DNA of 64,000 nucleotides from JACQAP01 sp035275265 (GTDB taxonomy: Bacteria; Pseudomonadota; Gammaproteobacteria; Burkholderiales; JACQAP01): assembly GCA_035275265.1 (NCBI GenBank), contig DATENC010000020.1, positions 124,001 through 188,000 on the forward strand, read 5' to 3'. Below, piece after piece: positions 16,792 to 25,535 of this stretch. The position numbers were made by a program, and so were the translations under genes. The notes beneath the pieces are model-generated. The model had not been told where the DNA came from, did not search any database, and saw only the letters and a program-made list of their open reading frames with translations. Every line of letters starts with the position of its first letter. Position 1 is the first letter of the stretch.

Positions 16792-17065
16792 GATCACGCT
16801 CTCCTGTTAGGAAACATAATTTCAGGTACGGCTGTAACACCATTGGAATACGCAATGTCTGTACCCAAAATCACGCGAACGTGATGCTTTATAGACACCT
16901 CCTTATTGGCTATTTGTTCAAATAGTTACGGCGACTGAAGATCGTTGCACTGCAAAAACCTGCCCAATTCCATGCCAAATAACGCCCCGCACGCGTGGTT
17001 TGCGTCACGCGTCAAATTACGTCCAAAGTGACGAAAAACGGTAGTCGCTCGCCTGCTTCAGCGAA

Positions 17066-18001
17066 CTACTCGGGCAAACCTTTGCCGTGCATCGCGTCGT
17101 CGACAACTTTGCGGCTGAGGTGGGGGGCGAACATCTCGATGAATTCGTAGGTGTAGCCGCGCAGGTAGCTGTTCTTGCGGATGCCGATGCGAGTGGTGCT
17201 GGGCTCGAAAAGGTGGCTGGCGTCCAGCGCGCGCAGATGAGTGTCGCGCTTCGGGTCGTAGGCCATCATTGCCACGATCCCGATTCCCAGCCCAAGTTCC
17301 ACGTATGTCTTGATCACATCGGCGTCTATCGCGGTGAGCACGACGTTCGGCGTCAGGCCCTTGTCGGCAAACGCCTGGTTCATTTTGGACCGGCCGGTGA
17401 AGGCAAAGTCGTAGGTAATGATCGGGAAGCTAGCCATTGCTTCAAGCGTGAGCCTTTTTGCCTTCAGCAACGGATGCCCCGGCGGCACCAGCACGCAGCG
17501 GTTCCACTCGTAGCAGGGCAGCATCACCAGATCCTCGTACAGTTCGATCGCTTCGGTCGCAATCGCGATGTCGGCCTCCCCCGAGGTCACCAGCTCCGAA
17601 ATCTGGGTCGGGCTGCCCTGGCGCAGGCTCAGGCGCACACCGGGATAGCGCTTGGTAAACCGCTGGATCACCTGTGGCAGCGCATAGCGCGCCTGGGTGT
17701 GAGTGGTCGCGATGGTCAGGTGACCCTTATCCTCCTCGGTGAACTCCTCGCCCACCTGCCTGAGGTTCTCCGCATCCTTCAGCATCCGCTGGGCAATCTC
17801 GAGAATTGCCTTGCCCGGTTCGGTGACCGCCACCACGCGCTTGCCGTGGCGCACGAAAATGTCCACACCGAGTTCTTCCTCGAGACTGCGGATCTGTTTG
17901 CTGATGCCGGGCTGGGAAGTGAACAACGCCTCCGCGGCATTGGAAAGATTGAGATTGTGGCGCGCGACTTCGCAGATATAGCGCAATTGCTGGAGTTTCA
18001 T
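17066..18001 (-). CDS. cysB: CysB-family LysR-type regulator of sulfur assimilation
   Basis: 311 residues. The winged helix-turn-helix (MKLQQLRYICEVARHNLNLSNAAEALFTSQPGISKQIRSLEEE) and the TTHTQARYALP segment of the effector domain are diagnostic of CysB/Cbl proteins, which sense N-acetylserine and sulfate or thiosulfate. It is divergent from the TauE-cysI operon, consistent with controlling it. It could be a Cbl/SsuR-type paralogue, but position favours the main sulfate regulator. Confidence 0.92.
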   Translation of the reverse strand: MKLQQLRYICEVARHNLNLSNAAEALFTSQPGISKQIRSLEEELGVDIFVRHGKRVVAVTEPGKAILEIAQRMLKDAENLRQVGEEFTEEDKGHLTIATTHTQARYALPQVIQRFTKRYPGVRLSLRQGSPTQISELVTSGEADIAIATEAIELYEDLVMLPCYEWNRCVLVPPGHPLLKAKRLTLEAMASFPIITYDFAFTGRSKMNQAFADKGLTPNVVLTAIDADVIKTYVELGLGIGIVAMMAYDPKRDTHLRALDASHLFEPSTTRIGIRKNSYLRGYTYEFIEMFAPHLSRKVVDDAMHGKGLPE

Positions 18002-18148
18002 CGCGGTATGTAAATAAGCAAAAGGTATTTAATACTAACAGAACAGTCGTAAGGAATATAACGTGCATTGCTAGGATTGCGCGACGTTTTTGGCAGTGAC
18101 GGGTGCGGCTGTGCCCGACACCCAGCCCGAGCAGAGGGGCGCGGATCT
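18002..18148. promoter_or_regulatory. Divergent cysB/tauE-cysI control region
   Basis: An AT-rich stretch unlike its surroundings contains the perfect palindrome GTATTTAATAC (18025-18035) and AAGGAATATAAC nearby. It lies between cysB and the sulfur operon and is the natural place for CysB binding; binding itself is inferred. Confidence 0.5.
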
Positions 18149-18928
18149 ATGGAGTTTGCGTACACGGTTTCCGGCTTCGTGGTCGGGTTCATCGTCGGCA
18201 TGACCGGCGTGGGCGGCGGTTCATTGATGACCCCGCTACTGGTCTTGGTATTCGGCGTCAATCCTGCGACCGCGGTAGGCACCGATCTGTTGTACGCCTC
18301 GATTACCAAGAGCGCCGGCGTCTGGGTGCATTCGAAGCGCGGCAACGTTGACTGGAAGCTGGTTGGCTGGCTGGCGGCGGGCAGCCTGCCCGCTGCGTTG
18401 CTTTGCGTAGTCCTGTTGCGGGTGTTGGGTGTTGAGACCTCGCGCGTGTCCGGAATCATCACCGGCTCGCTTGGCGCGGCGCTGATCCTGACCGCGCTGG
18501 CACTGCTCTTCAAGGAGCGATTGCAGCGGCTGGCTTCGCGCAAGGCGATCGAGGGCGAAAGCTGGCGCAAACGACATGTGGTCACGGTGACGGTTGCCAC
18601 GGGCGCGGTGCTGGGCGCACTCGTGACCCTGAGTTCTGTAGGAGCCGGCGCACTGGGCGTCACGGCACTATTGTTCCTGTTCCCGCTGCTGCCGGCGGCA
18701 CGCATCGTCGGCAGCGATATCGCCCACGCCGTTCCGCTGACCGCGGTGGCGGGCCTCGGGCATCTGTCGATGGGCACAGTGGACCTTGGTCTGCTCGGCA
18801 GCCTGCTGGTCGGCTCGTTGCCCGGAATCTACCTCGGCAGTCACGCAAGTTCGAGGGTTCCGGAGCGGTTCCTGCGACCGGCGCTGGCGTCGTTGTTGGT
18901 AATCATCGGCGGCAAGCTGGTATGGTGA
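18149..18928 (+). CDS. TauE/SafE family anion permease
   Basis: 259 residues with about eight membrane segments, starting MEFAYTVSGFVVGFIVGMTGVGGGSLMTP; the GxxxGxGGG N-terminal motif is typical of TauE/SafE. Members move sulfite, sulfonates or sulfate-related anions across the inner membrane. It is first in the cys operon, 36 bp before cysI, so a role in sulfite or sulfate transport is likely. The longer frame lacks a membrane-like N terminus and is rejected. Confidence 0.87.
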   Translation: MEFAYTVSGFVVGFIVGMTGVGGGSLMTPLLVLVFGVNPATAVGTDLLYASITKSAGVWVHSKRGNVDWKLVGWLAAGSLPAALLCVVLLRVLGVETSRVSGIITGSLGAALILTALALLFKERLQRLASRKAIEGESWRKRHVVTVTVATGAVLGALVTLSSVGAGALGVTALLFLFPLLPAARIVGSDIAHAVPLTAVAGLGHLSMGTVDLGLLGSLLVGSLPGIYLGSHASSRVPERFLRPALASLLVIIGGKLVW

Positions 18929-18964
18929 CGCGACAGTTGTTTTTTCAAGAAACGAAGGATGTCG

Positions 18965-20680
18965 ATGTACGTATACGATCAAGTTGACCGCAACCTTGTC
19001 GCCGAGCGCGTAGAGCAGTACCGCGACCAGGTGAGGCGCTTTCTCGCGGGGGAACTGACTGAGGACGAGTTCCGGCCGTTGCGCCTGCAGAACGGGTTGT
19101 ACATTCAGAGATTCGCGCCGATGCTGCGCGTGGCGATTCCCTACGGTCTTCTGTCGGCTGCCCAGTTGCGCATGCTGGCGCACATCGCGCGCCATTACGA
19201 CCGCGGCTATGGGCATTTCTCCACACGCCAGAATATTCAGTACAACTGGCCCCGCCTCGAGGATTCCCCTGACATCCTTGCCGATCTCGCGTCGGTGGAA
19301 ATGCATGCCATCCAGACCAGCGGCAACTGCGTGCGCAATATCACCTCGGACGAGCTGGCCGGCATTGCGCCTGACGAGATTGTCGATCCGCGGCCGCTCT
19401 GCGAAATCCTGCGCCAGTGGTCCACTTTCCACCCGGAGTTCAGTTTCCTGCCGCGCAAATTCAAGATCGCGGTAAACGGCTCTGTGGAAGATCGTTCCGC
19501 CACCGCCTTCCACGACATTGGTCTGTACGTGCGGCGCGCGCCGAACGGTGAACTTGGACTCCGAGTGCTGGTGGGCGGCGGTATGGGCCGCACGCCGATA
19601 GTGGGCGTGGTTATCCGCGAGTTCCTGCCATGGCAACATATGATGTCCTATGTCGAATGCATCCTGCGCGTCTACAACCGCTACGGACGCCGCGACAACA
19701 TCTACAAGGCACGCATCAAGATCCTGGTCAAGGCCCTAGGTCCCGAGGAGTTCGCGCGTCAGGTGGAGGAAGAGTGGACTCTCGTGAAGAATGGTCCTGG
19801 CACGCTGACCGAGGAAGAACTCAAGCGGGTCTCGGCATACTTCCCGGCGCCGGACTACCGGCCGCGGCCGGAGGATGAAGGCGAACTGACGCGCCGTATC
19901 GCCGAGAGCCGCGGCTTCGCCCGTTGGGCGGGGCGTGCAGTGCGCCCGCATCGCATTCCGGGCTACCGCGCAGTGGTCCTGTCGCTGAAAAAGACGGGCG
20001 TGGCGCCCGGGGACGCGACCGCCGAGCAGATGGACCAGGTGGCCGACTGGTCCGAGCGCTTCGGTTTCGGCGAGATCCGCGTTTCGCACGAACAGAACTT
20101 GATCCTTCCGGATGTGCGCGCCGGCGATCTGTTTGCGCTTTGGGAAGAAGCGCGCCAGGCCGGACTCGCCACCCCGAACCTCGGACTGCTTACCGATATC
20201 ATCGCCTGCCCCGGCGGGGACTTCTGCTCACTTGCCAACGCCAAGTCAATCCCGATTGCAGAGGCGATCCAGCGCCGCTTCGATGACCTTGACTATCTGC
20301 ACGACATCGGCGAGTTGAACCTCAACATTTCCGGCTGCATGAATTCGTGCGGCCACCATCACGCAGGCCACATCGGCATCCTCGGCGTCGATAAGGACGG
20401 GGAGGAGTGGTACCAGGTGTCAATCGGCGGCGCCGACGGGTCCGACGCCGGGCACGGGCGCAGCGCGATCGGCAAGGTTATCGGACCGTCGTTCAAGGCC
20501 GAAGACATGCCCGACGTGGTGTCCCGACTGGTGGAGATCTACCTGGAAAAGCGTGAAGCCGGCGAACACTTCGTGGATACCGTGGAACGGCTCGGCATTG
20601 CCCTCTTCAAGGCAGGCGTGTACGGAACGCCGGCGCGCACCAAAAAGGGACCGATTGAAAGAGTGGTCACCGATGCCTGA
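18965..20680 (+). CDS. cysI: Assimilatory sulfite reductase hemoprotein (siroheme, 4Fe-4S)
   Basis: 571 residues. Reduces sulfite to sulfide with six electrons. Two ferredoxin-like half domains and two siroheme domains are present. Cluster cysteines lie in ACPGGDFCSLA and NISGCMNSCGHHH. ATG 18965 is preferred to 18959 because AAGGA is placed 5 nt before it. The gene overlaps the DUF934 gene by 8 bp. No cysJ flavoprotein is present nearby, so electrons probably come from ferredoxin or another donor. Confidence 0.93.
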   Translation: MYVYDQVDRNLVAERVEQYRDQVRRFLAGELTEDEFRPLRLQNGLYIQRFAPMLRVAIPYGLLSAAQLRMLAHIARHYDRGYGHFSTRQNIQYNWPRLEDSPDILADLASVEMHAIQTSGNCVRNITSDELAGIAPDEIVDPRPLCEILRQWSTFHPEFSFLPRKFKIAVNGSVEDRSATAFHDIGLYVRRAPNGELGLRVLVGGGMGRTPIVGVVIREFLPWQHMMSYVECILRVYNRYGRRDNIYKARIKILVKALGPEEFARQVEEEWTLVKNGPGTLTEEELKRVSAYFPAPDYRPRPEDEGELTRRIAESRGFARWAGRAVRPHRIPGYRAVVLSLKKTGVAPGDATAEQMDQVADWSERFGFGEIRVSHEQNLILPDVRAGDLFALWEEARQAGLATPNLGLLTDIIACPGGDFCSLANAKSIPIAEAIQRRFDDLDYLHDIGELNLNISGCMNSCGHHHAGHIGILGVDKDGEEWYQVSIGGADGSDAGHGRSAIGKVIGPSFKAEDMPDVVSRLVEIYLEKREAGEHFVDTVERLGIALFKAGVYGTPARTKKGPIERVVTDA

Positions 20681-21203
20681 AATCATTCGCGGCGGCTCAG
20701 TCGTTGCGGACGACTGGCAGATCCTGCGTCCTGCGCCGGCAATCTCCATGGCGGAGATCGAGATCCCCGCAGGCCGTGTTGTGGTTCCGCTGGCCCTGTG
20801 GCTGGAACGGCATACCGGGTTGATCGCGCGCGGTGACGTGGGCGTGTGGCTCGCCGGCGCCGACGATCCATCATCGATCGCGCCATGGCTGCAGCAATTG
20901 CCTGTGGTGGCGGTGGACTTTCCGAAGTTTACGGACGGGCGTGGCTATTCCGTGGCTTACCTGCTGCGTTCCCGGTTCGGCTATCGGGGCGAATTGCGCG
21001 CAATCGGCGATGTGCTGCCCGACCAGCTTTTCTTCATGCGCCGTGTGGGCTTCGATGCATTCGCCGTGCGCCCGGACAAGGACATTCGGCAGGCTCTGCA
21101 CTCCCTGCAGCCGTTCTCGGACGCCTACCAGGGCTCATGGGACAACGCGGTACCCGCATTCCGACGCCACGTGCGCGCCTGGCCGGTGCCACACGGCAAC
21201 TAG
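20673..21203 (+). CDS. DUF934 domain-containing protein (cys operon)
   Basis: 176 residues starting MPEIIRGGSVVADDW, with DFPKFTDGRGYSVAYLLRSRFGYRGELRAIGDVL, the DUF934 core. It is a small cytoplasmic protein found almost always between cysI and cysH in beta- and alphaproteobacteria. Its job is unknown; it may help the reductase or its electron supply. It overlaps cysI by 8 bp, implying translational coupling. Confidence 0.9.
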   Translation: MPEIIRGGSVVADDWQILRPAPAISMAEIEIPAGRVVVPLALWLERHTGLIARGDVGVWLAGADDPSSIAPWLQQLPVVAVDFPKFTDGRGYSVAYLLRSRFGYRGELRAIGDVLPDQLFFMRRVGFDAFAVRPDKDIRQALHSLQPFSDAYQGSWDNAVPAFRRHVRAWPVPHGN

Positions 21204-21215
21204 GAAACTGAGGAC

Positions 21216-21953
21216 ATGAACGCGCCATCTCCCGCCATCGCAACCGCTATCGTCTATCCGTACCAAACTCTGGCAGCGCGGCTCGAGGCGATCGTCGCCG
21301 AATTTTCCCATGCCGCTTTTGCCAGCAGCCTGGGTGCGGAAGACATGGTCGTGACCGATGCAATTCTGAGCGCCGGTCTGCCGATCGCGATTTTCACGCT
21401 TGAAACCGGACGCCTGCATCGTGAAACGCTGGACCTTCTCGACCGCGTGCGCAGCCACTACGGCCGGGAAATCGAAGCGGTTCGGCCGGCACCCGACGCG
21501 GTGGCTGGCTATGTAAAGGAACATGGCTTGAACGCATTTTACGAGAGCGTCGATCTGCGCAAGCGCTGCTGCTACATACGCAAAGTCGAGCCGCTGGCGC
21601 GGGCGCTTGCCGGAAAGGACGCCTGGATCACGGGACTGCGACGCACGCAGTCCGCAGCCCGAAGCGAACTGCCGTTGCGCGAGCACGATACAGTGCACGG
21701 CATCCCGAAATTCAATCCTCTTGCGGACTGGACCGAGGCCGAGGTCTGGGCCTGCATCAGGGACCGCGGTGTGCCGTTCAACGCATTGCACGATCGCGGC
21801 TATCCTTCCATTGGCTGCGAGCCTTGCACGCGCGCTATCCGGCCCGGCGAGGATATCCGCGCCGGACGCTGGTGGTGGGAAAGTTCGGACGCGAAAGAGT
21901 GTGGGCTGCATGTTGCGCCCCCGGTCAACCCGAGCGAAGGAAAGCAATCTTGA
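21216..21953 (+). CDS. cysH: Phosphoadenylyl/adenylyl-sulfate reductase
   Basis: 245 residues. Reduces activated sulfate to sulfite using thioredoxin. The paired-cysteine motifs RKRCCYIRK (about 118-119) and GCEPCTR (about 203-206) mark the 4Fe-4S type that uses APS, and ECGLH near the C terminus holds the catalytic cysteine. No cysC (APS kinase) is in the window, which fits direct APS reduction. GAGG precedes the start. Confidence 0.94.
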   Translation: MNAPSPAIATAIVYPYQTLAARLEAIVAEFSHAAFASSLGAEDMVVTDAILSAGLPIAIFTLETGRLHRETLDLLDRVRSHYGREIEAVRPAPDAVAGYVKEHGLNAFYESVDLRKRCCYIRKVEPLARALAGKDAWITGLRRTQSAARSELPLREHDTVHGIPKFNPLADWTEAEVWACIRDRGVPFNALHDRGYPSIGCEPCTRAIRPGEDIRAGRWWWESSDAKECGLHVAPPVNPSEGKQS

Positions 21954-22882
21954 GTGCCGTGCTGGAACGAATCGAAGAATCCTCATCGCGCATCGACCAC
22001 CTTGACTGGCTCGAATCCGAGTCCATTCATATTCTGCGCGAGGTGGCCGCCGAGTGCCGCAATCCGGCATTGCTGTTTTCCGGCGGCAAGGATTCGATCT
22101 GCCTGCTGCGGCTGGCGGAAAAGGCGTTCCGTCCCGGCAAGTTCCCGTTCCCGCTGCTGCACATCGACACCGGACACAACTTCCCGGAAGTGATCGCATT
22201 CCGCGACGCGCGTGCGGCGGAACTGGGCGAGCGGCTGGTCATCGGCCACGTCGAGGAATCCATGCGCAAGGGCAGGGTGCGGCTGCGCTCCGAAGACGAG
22301 AGCCGCAACAAGCATCAGTCGGTGACATTGCTTGACACTATTGCCGAACACGGCTTCGATGCTTGTATCGGCGGAGCGCGCCGCGACGAGGAGAAGGCGC
22401 GCGCGAAAGAGCGCATCTTCTCGTTCAGGGATGAATTCGGCCAGTGGGATCCGAAGAATCAGCGGCCGGAATTGTGGAGCCTGTTCAACACCCGCGTTCA
22501 CCCGGGCGAGAACATCCGAGTGTTCCCGATCAGCAACTGGACCGAACTGGACGTCTGGCAATACATCAATCGCGAAAAACTTGCCGTGCCCTCGATCTAC
22601 TACGCGCACCGGCGCGAGGTGATCCGCAAACCAGGCGGCCTGTTGCCGCTGTCCGAACTGGTAAAGCCGAAATCCGGCGAGATGGTGGAAACGCTCTCGG
22701 TGCGCTTCCGCACCGTCGGCGACATGACCTGCACCTGTCCGGTCGAGTCCACCGCGGCAACCGCCGAAGACATTATCGCGGAGACGGTAATCACGCGGAT
22801 CACGGAACGCGGCGCAACGCGGATGGACGACCAGACTTCGGAGGCGTCCATGGAACTCCGCAAGAAGGAAGGTTATTTCTAG
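21950..22882 (+). CDS. cysD: Sulfate adenylyltransferase subunit 2
   Basis: 310 residues. With CysN it makes APS from sulfate and ATP. The PP-loop FSGGKDSICLLRL is at about residues 43-55; HIDTGHNFPEV, GGARRDEEKARAKERI and TCTCPVESTAAT are family motifs. The start is TTG 21950, overlapping the cysH stop as TTGA with AAGGA 8 nt upstream; no in-frame ATG is near. Confidence 0.94.
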   Translation: MSAVLERIEESSSRIDHLDWLESESIHILREVAAECRNPALLFSGGKDSICLLRLAEKAFRPGKFPFPLLHIDTGHNFPEVIAFRDARAAELGERLVIGHVEESMRKGRVRLRSEDESRNKHQSVTLLDTIAEHGFDACIGGARRDEEKARAKERIFSFRDEFGQWDPKNQRPELWSLFNTRVHPGENIRVFPISNWTELDVWQYINREKLAVPSIYYAHRREVIRKPGGLLPLSELVKPKSGEMVETLSVRFRTVGDMTCTCPVESTAATAEDIIAETVITRITERGATRMDDQTSEASMELRKKEGYF

Positions 22883-22890
22883 CAGCCGTC

Positions 22891-24162
22891 ATGTCAGCAA
22901 TCGAAAACCTTCAACCGATCGACACCGGCATGCTGCGCTTCACCAGCGCGGGCAGCGTCGATGACGGCAAGAGCACCCTGATCGGACGCCTGCTGTTCGA
23001 TACCAAGGCTATTTTCGAGGATCAACTGTCTTCGATCGAGACATCCACGCGCCGGCGCGGGCAGGAGGGCATTGACCTGTCCCTGCTGACCGATGGACTT
23101 CTGGCCGAACGCGAGCAAGGCATCACCATCGACGTTGCCTATCGCTACTTCGCCACGCCGTCGCGTAAATTCATCATCGCCGACACGCCCGGACACGAAC
23201 AGTACACGCGCAACATGGTGACCGGCGCATCCACTGCCGATCTGGCGATCGTTCTGGTGGACGCGCGCAAGGGGCTTCTTACCCAGTCTCGCAGGCACGC
23301 CTATATCGCAAGCCTGCTGCGCATTCCGCATCTGGTGCTGGCGGTCAACAAGATGGACCTGGTCGAGTACTCCGAGGAAGCGTTCAGCAGCATTCGTCTG
23401 GCGTTCGAATCATTTGCCCGCGATCTGGACTTTCATCGCATCGATTTCTTGCCGATCTCGGCATTGCGCGGCGACATGGTGGTCTCTCGAGGTGAGAACC
23501 TTTCCTGGTATCGCGGACCGACGTTGCTGGAAATTCTCGAGACTGCGGAAGTTGCGTTATCCGCATCCCATGGCAAGTTCTACTTTCCGGTTCAGTTCGT
23601 GGCAAGGCCTGGCGACAGCGGTGTGGCGGATGCGCGCGGTTACGCCGGACGCATCGAGTCTGGCCGCATCGGCGCCGGTGATGCGGTGTCGGTGCTGCCC
23701 TCGGGTCTACGCTCAAGGGTCCGCGAGATCCGCACCTTCGACGGGTCGTTGAGTGAAGCGCGTTCCCCGCAGTCTGTGACGATTGTGCTTGAGGATCAGC
23801 TCGACATCTCGCGCGGCGACGTCTTGGTGGCCGCCGGCGCGGGAACCGCCGTATCGCGCGAGTTGGAGGCCACGCTGTGCTGGCTGGCAGAGGAGCCGTT
23901 CAATCGCAGCCGCTCCTACCTCCTCAAGCACGGTACCCGCACCGTGAAGGCCCTTATCAACACCCCACGCTACCGCGTCAACGTCAACACGCTGTCGCAG
24001 GAACCGGCCGATACACTTACGCTCAACGACATTGGGCGCGTTTCCATCAAGACCGCGCAGCCGCTTGCGTTCGAGCCCTACCGTAGCAACCGTACCGCGG
24101 GGAGTTTCATCGTTATCGACGAAGCGACCAACAACACCGTTGCTGCCGGCCTCATCGAATGA
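22891..24162 (+). CDS. cysN: Sulfate adenylyltransferase subunit 1 (GTPase)
   Basis: 423 residues, a translation-factor-like GTPase driving APS synthesis with CysD. G motifs: GSVDDGKSTLIG, DTPGHEQYTRN and NKMDLVEY. It ends after the beta-barrel domains with no fused CysC kinase domain, again consistent with APS-direct reduction. Starts 8 bp after cysD. Confidence 0.94.
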   Translation: MSAIENLQPIDTGMLRFTSAGSVDDGKSTLIGRLLFDTKAIFEDQLSSIETSTRRRGQEGIDLSLLTDGLLAEREQGITIDVAYRYFATPSRKFIIADTPGHEQYTRNMVTGASTADLAIVLVDARKGLLTQSRRHAYIASLLRIPHLVLAVNKMDLVEYSEEAFSSIRLAFESFARDLDFHRIDFLPISALRGDMVVSRGENLSWYRGPTLLEILETAEVALSASHGKFYFPVQFVARPGDSGVADARGYAGRIESGRIGAGDAVSVLPSGLRSRVREIRTFDGSLSEARSPQSVTIVLEDQLDISRGDVLVAAGAGTAVSRELEATLCWLAEEPFNRSRSYLLKHGTRTVKALINTPRYRVNVNTLSQEPADTLTLNDIGRVSIKTAQPLAFEPYRSNRTAGSFIVIDEATNNTVAAGLIE

Positions 24163-24194
24163 TGGCTGCCCACTGATGGTAAAGCGAAATAGGA

Positions 24195-24521
24195 ATGACC
24201 TACGTTGTCACCGAGTCTTGCATCAAATGCAAATATACCGATTGCGTGACGGTATGCCCGGTCGACTGCTTCGTCGAAGGACCGAACTTCCTTGCTATCG
24301 ATCCGGAAGCTTGCATCGACTGCATGCTTTGCGTCATGGAATGTCCAGTGGAAGCCATCTGTACCGAGGAAGAGGTCCCGGCGAACCAGCTCGACTTCAT
24401 CAGCATCAATGCCGAGGCTGCCAAGGTGTGGCCGCGGATCACGCAGAAGAAGCCGGCTCCCGAGGACGCAGACGAATGGGCCAAGGTGAAGGATAAACGC
24501 GCCTTATTGGAGTTCGCATGA
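24195..24521 (+). CDS. fdxA: Seven-iron ferredoxin (3Fe-4S/4Fe-4S)
   Basis: 108 residues. The N-terminal cysteine pattern C-x2-C-x4-C-x3-CP (CIKCKYTDCVTVCP), in which the second cysteine is probably not a ligand of the 3Fe-4S cluster, is followed by a full 4Fe-4S motif CIDCMLCVMECP. FdxA-type, soluble, low potential. The stop overlaps the SUMT start (ATGA). Inside a cys operon without cysJ it is a natural candidate electron donor to CysI. Confidence 0.93.
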   Translation: MTYVVTESCIKCKYTDCVTVCPVDCFVEGPNFLAIDPEACIDCMLCVMECPVEAICTEEEVPANQLDFISINAEAAKVWPRITQKKPAPEDADEWAKVKDKRALLEFA

Positions 24522-25306
24522 CCGGCAAAGTCTATTTGATTGGTGCAGGGCCTGGAGCCGTGGACCTGATTACGCTGCGCGGTGCGGAGATCCTCAAACG
24601 CGCCGATATCGTGTTTTACGATGCCTTGGTGCATCCGGACACACTGGCGCTTGCCTCACAGGCGAAACATGTTGCGGTGGGCAAGCGCTGCAGCCGCATC
24701 TCCACCGACCAGCGTTTCATCAACCGCAACCTGATCGAGGCTGCGGCGAAGTACGCAGTCGTAGTCCGACTCAAGGGCGGCGACCCGATGTTGTTCGGTC
24801 GTGCGCAGGAGGAAATCGAGGCCCTGGCAGGGGCGGGCATAGCCTTCGAAGTGGTTCCCGGCGTGACTTCCGCGCTGGCCGCCAGCGCGGAAATAGGCGT
24901 TTCGCTGACGCGGCGGGGCGTGAGCCGCAGCGTGACTTTTGCCACGCCGCGCGTCGGCGAGGGCGAGGACACCAGCGACTGGGCACCCAGCGTGGCAAGC
25001 GCGGATACTGCAGTCTTGTACATGGCGGCCGGTCAAGCGGCAGAAATCGCGCGGGTGCTGGAAGGAAGTGGCATGTCCCCCACGACCCCGGTCGTGATTG
25101 TCGAGAATGCTTCCCTGCCCGATGCACGCCAGATTGGCGCAACGTTGCGCGGTTTGAGAGAAGGTACAGACCTGCAGATCCACGGCCCTGCGCTCTTGTT
25201 CTTCGGCGAAGTCTATCGTGAGCGGGCGCGTGCTCTGATCGCAGCGGCGTTGGCGAACGGTGAAACGACCGCTGGACTTCCGCTAAGGCGGGTATCGCCG
25301 CGCTGA
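24518..25306 (+). CDS. cobA: Uroporphyrinogen-III C-methyltransferase (SUMT)
   Basis: 262 residues. Makes precorrin-2, the first step to siroheme, the cofactor of CysI. Motifs VYLIGAGPGAVDLITLR, VRLKGGDPMLFGR and VVPGVTSALAA are intact. Single-domain: it lacks the dehydrogenase/chelatase half of CysG. cbiX at the far end of the cluster could supply the iron insertion step. Confidence 0.93.
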   Translation: MTGKVYLIGAGPGAVDLITLRGAEILKRADIVFYDALVHPDTLALASQAKHVAVGKRCSRISTDQRFINRNLIEAAAKYAVVVRLKGGDPMLFGRAQEEIEALAGAGIAFEVVPGVTSALAASAEIGVSLTRRGVSRSVTFATPRVGEGEDTSDWAPSVASADTAVLYMAAGQAAEIARVLEGSGMSPTTPVVIVENASLPDARQIGATLRGLREGTDLQIHGPALLFFGEVYRERARALIAAALANGETTAGLPLRRVSPR

Positions 25307-25329
25307 AAAGCGGCCCATTGCCTGCAGCG

Positions 25330-25349
25330 ACGCCGGTTGATGCCGGTGT
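25330..25349 (+). terminator. Weak terminator after cobA
   Basis: Stem ACGCCGG/CCGGTGT (one G-T pair) with a 6-nt loop followed by TTTC. It lies 24 bp past the cobA stop. Confidence 0.5.
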
Positions 25350-25386
25350 TTTCAGCGGTTGCCACGCCGGACCGCATAGTAGCAAA

Positions 25387-25417
25387 GGAAATAATAAAAT
25401 GAATTTATATTATTTCC
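25387..25417. promoter_or_regulatory. AT-rich palindrome upstream of the sulfate-transport operon
   Basis: Perfect 10-bp arms GGAAATAATA (25387-25396) and TATTATTTCC (25408-25417) separated by 11 bp, in otherwise GC-rich DNA. This is a strong operator candidate for the sbp1-cysTWA operon, plausibly CysB-bound (inference). Confidence 0.6.
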
Positions 25418-25478
25418 AATCATAAACCTCCACCAGTAATCTCACCTTCGTAGTTGTTGACTCCTCCTTTGGGAAGTA

Positions 25479-25501
25479 GGGCGCCGGGTCCACCGGCGCC
25501 C
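25479..25501 (+). terminator. Strong terminator hairpin in the sbp1 leader
   Basis: 9-bp stem GGGCGCCGG/CCGGCGCCC with a 5-nt loop, then CTCTTTTTG. It ends 34 bp before sbp1 and downstream of the palindromic operator, so transcripts started there must pass it. Either an attenuator or a misplaced cobA terminator. Confidence 0.75.
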
Positions 25502-25535
25502 TCTTTTTGTCGAATTGGCGCATTGCGTGGAAAGT

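Noticed and set aside
17087..18013. 308-codon open frame antisense to cysB
   Set aside because: Shadow of cysB.
25418..25478. Possible SAM-type riboswitch before sbp1
   Set aside because: No recognisable SAM-I or SAM-II consensus; only the terminator hairpin and a weak alternative stem are visible.
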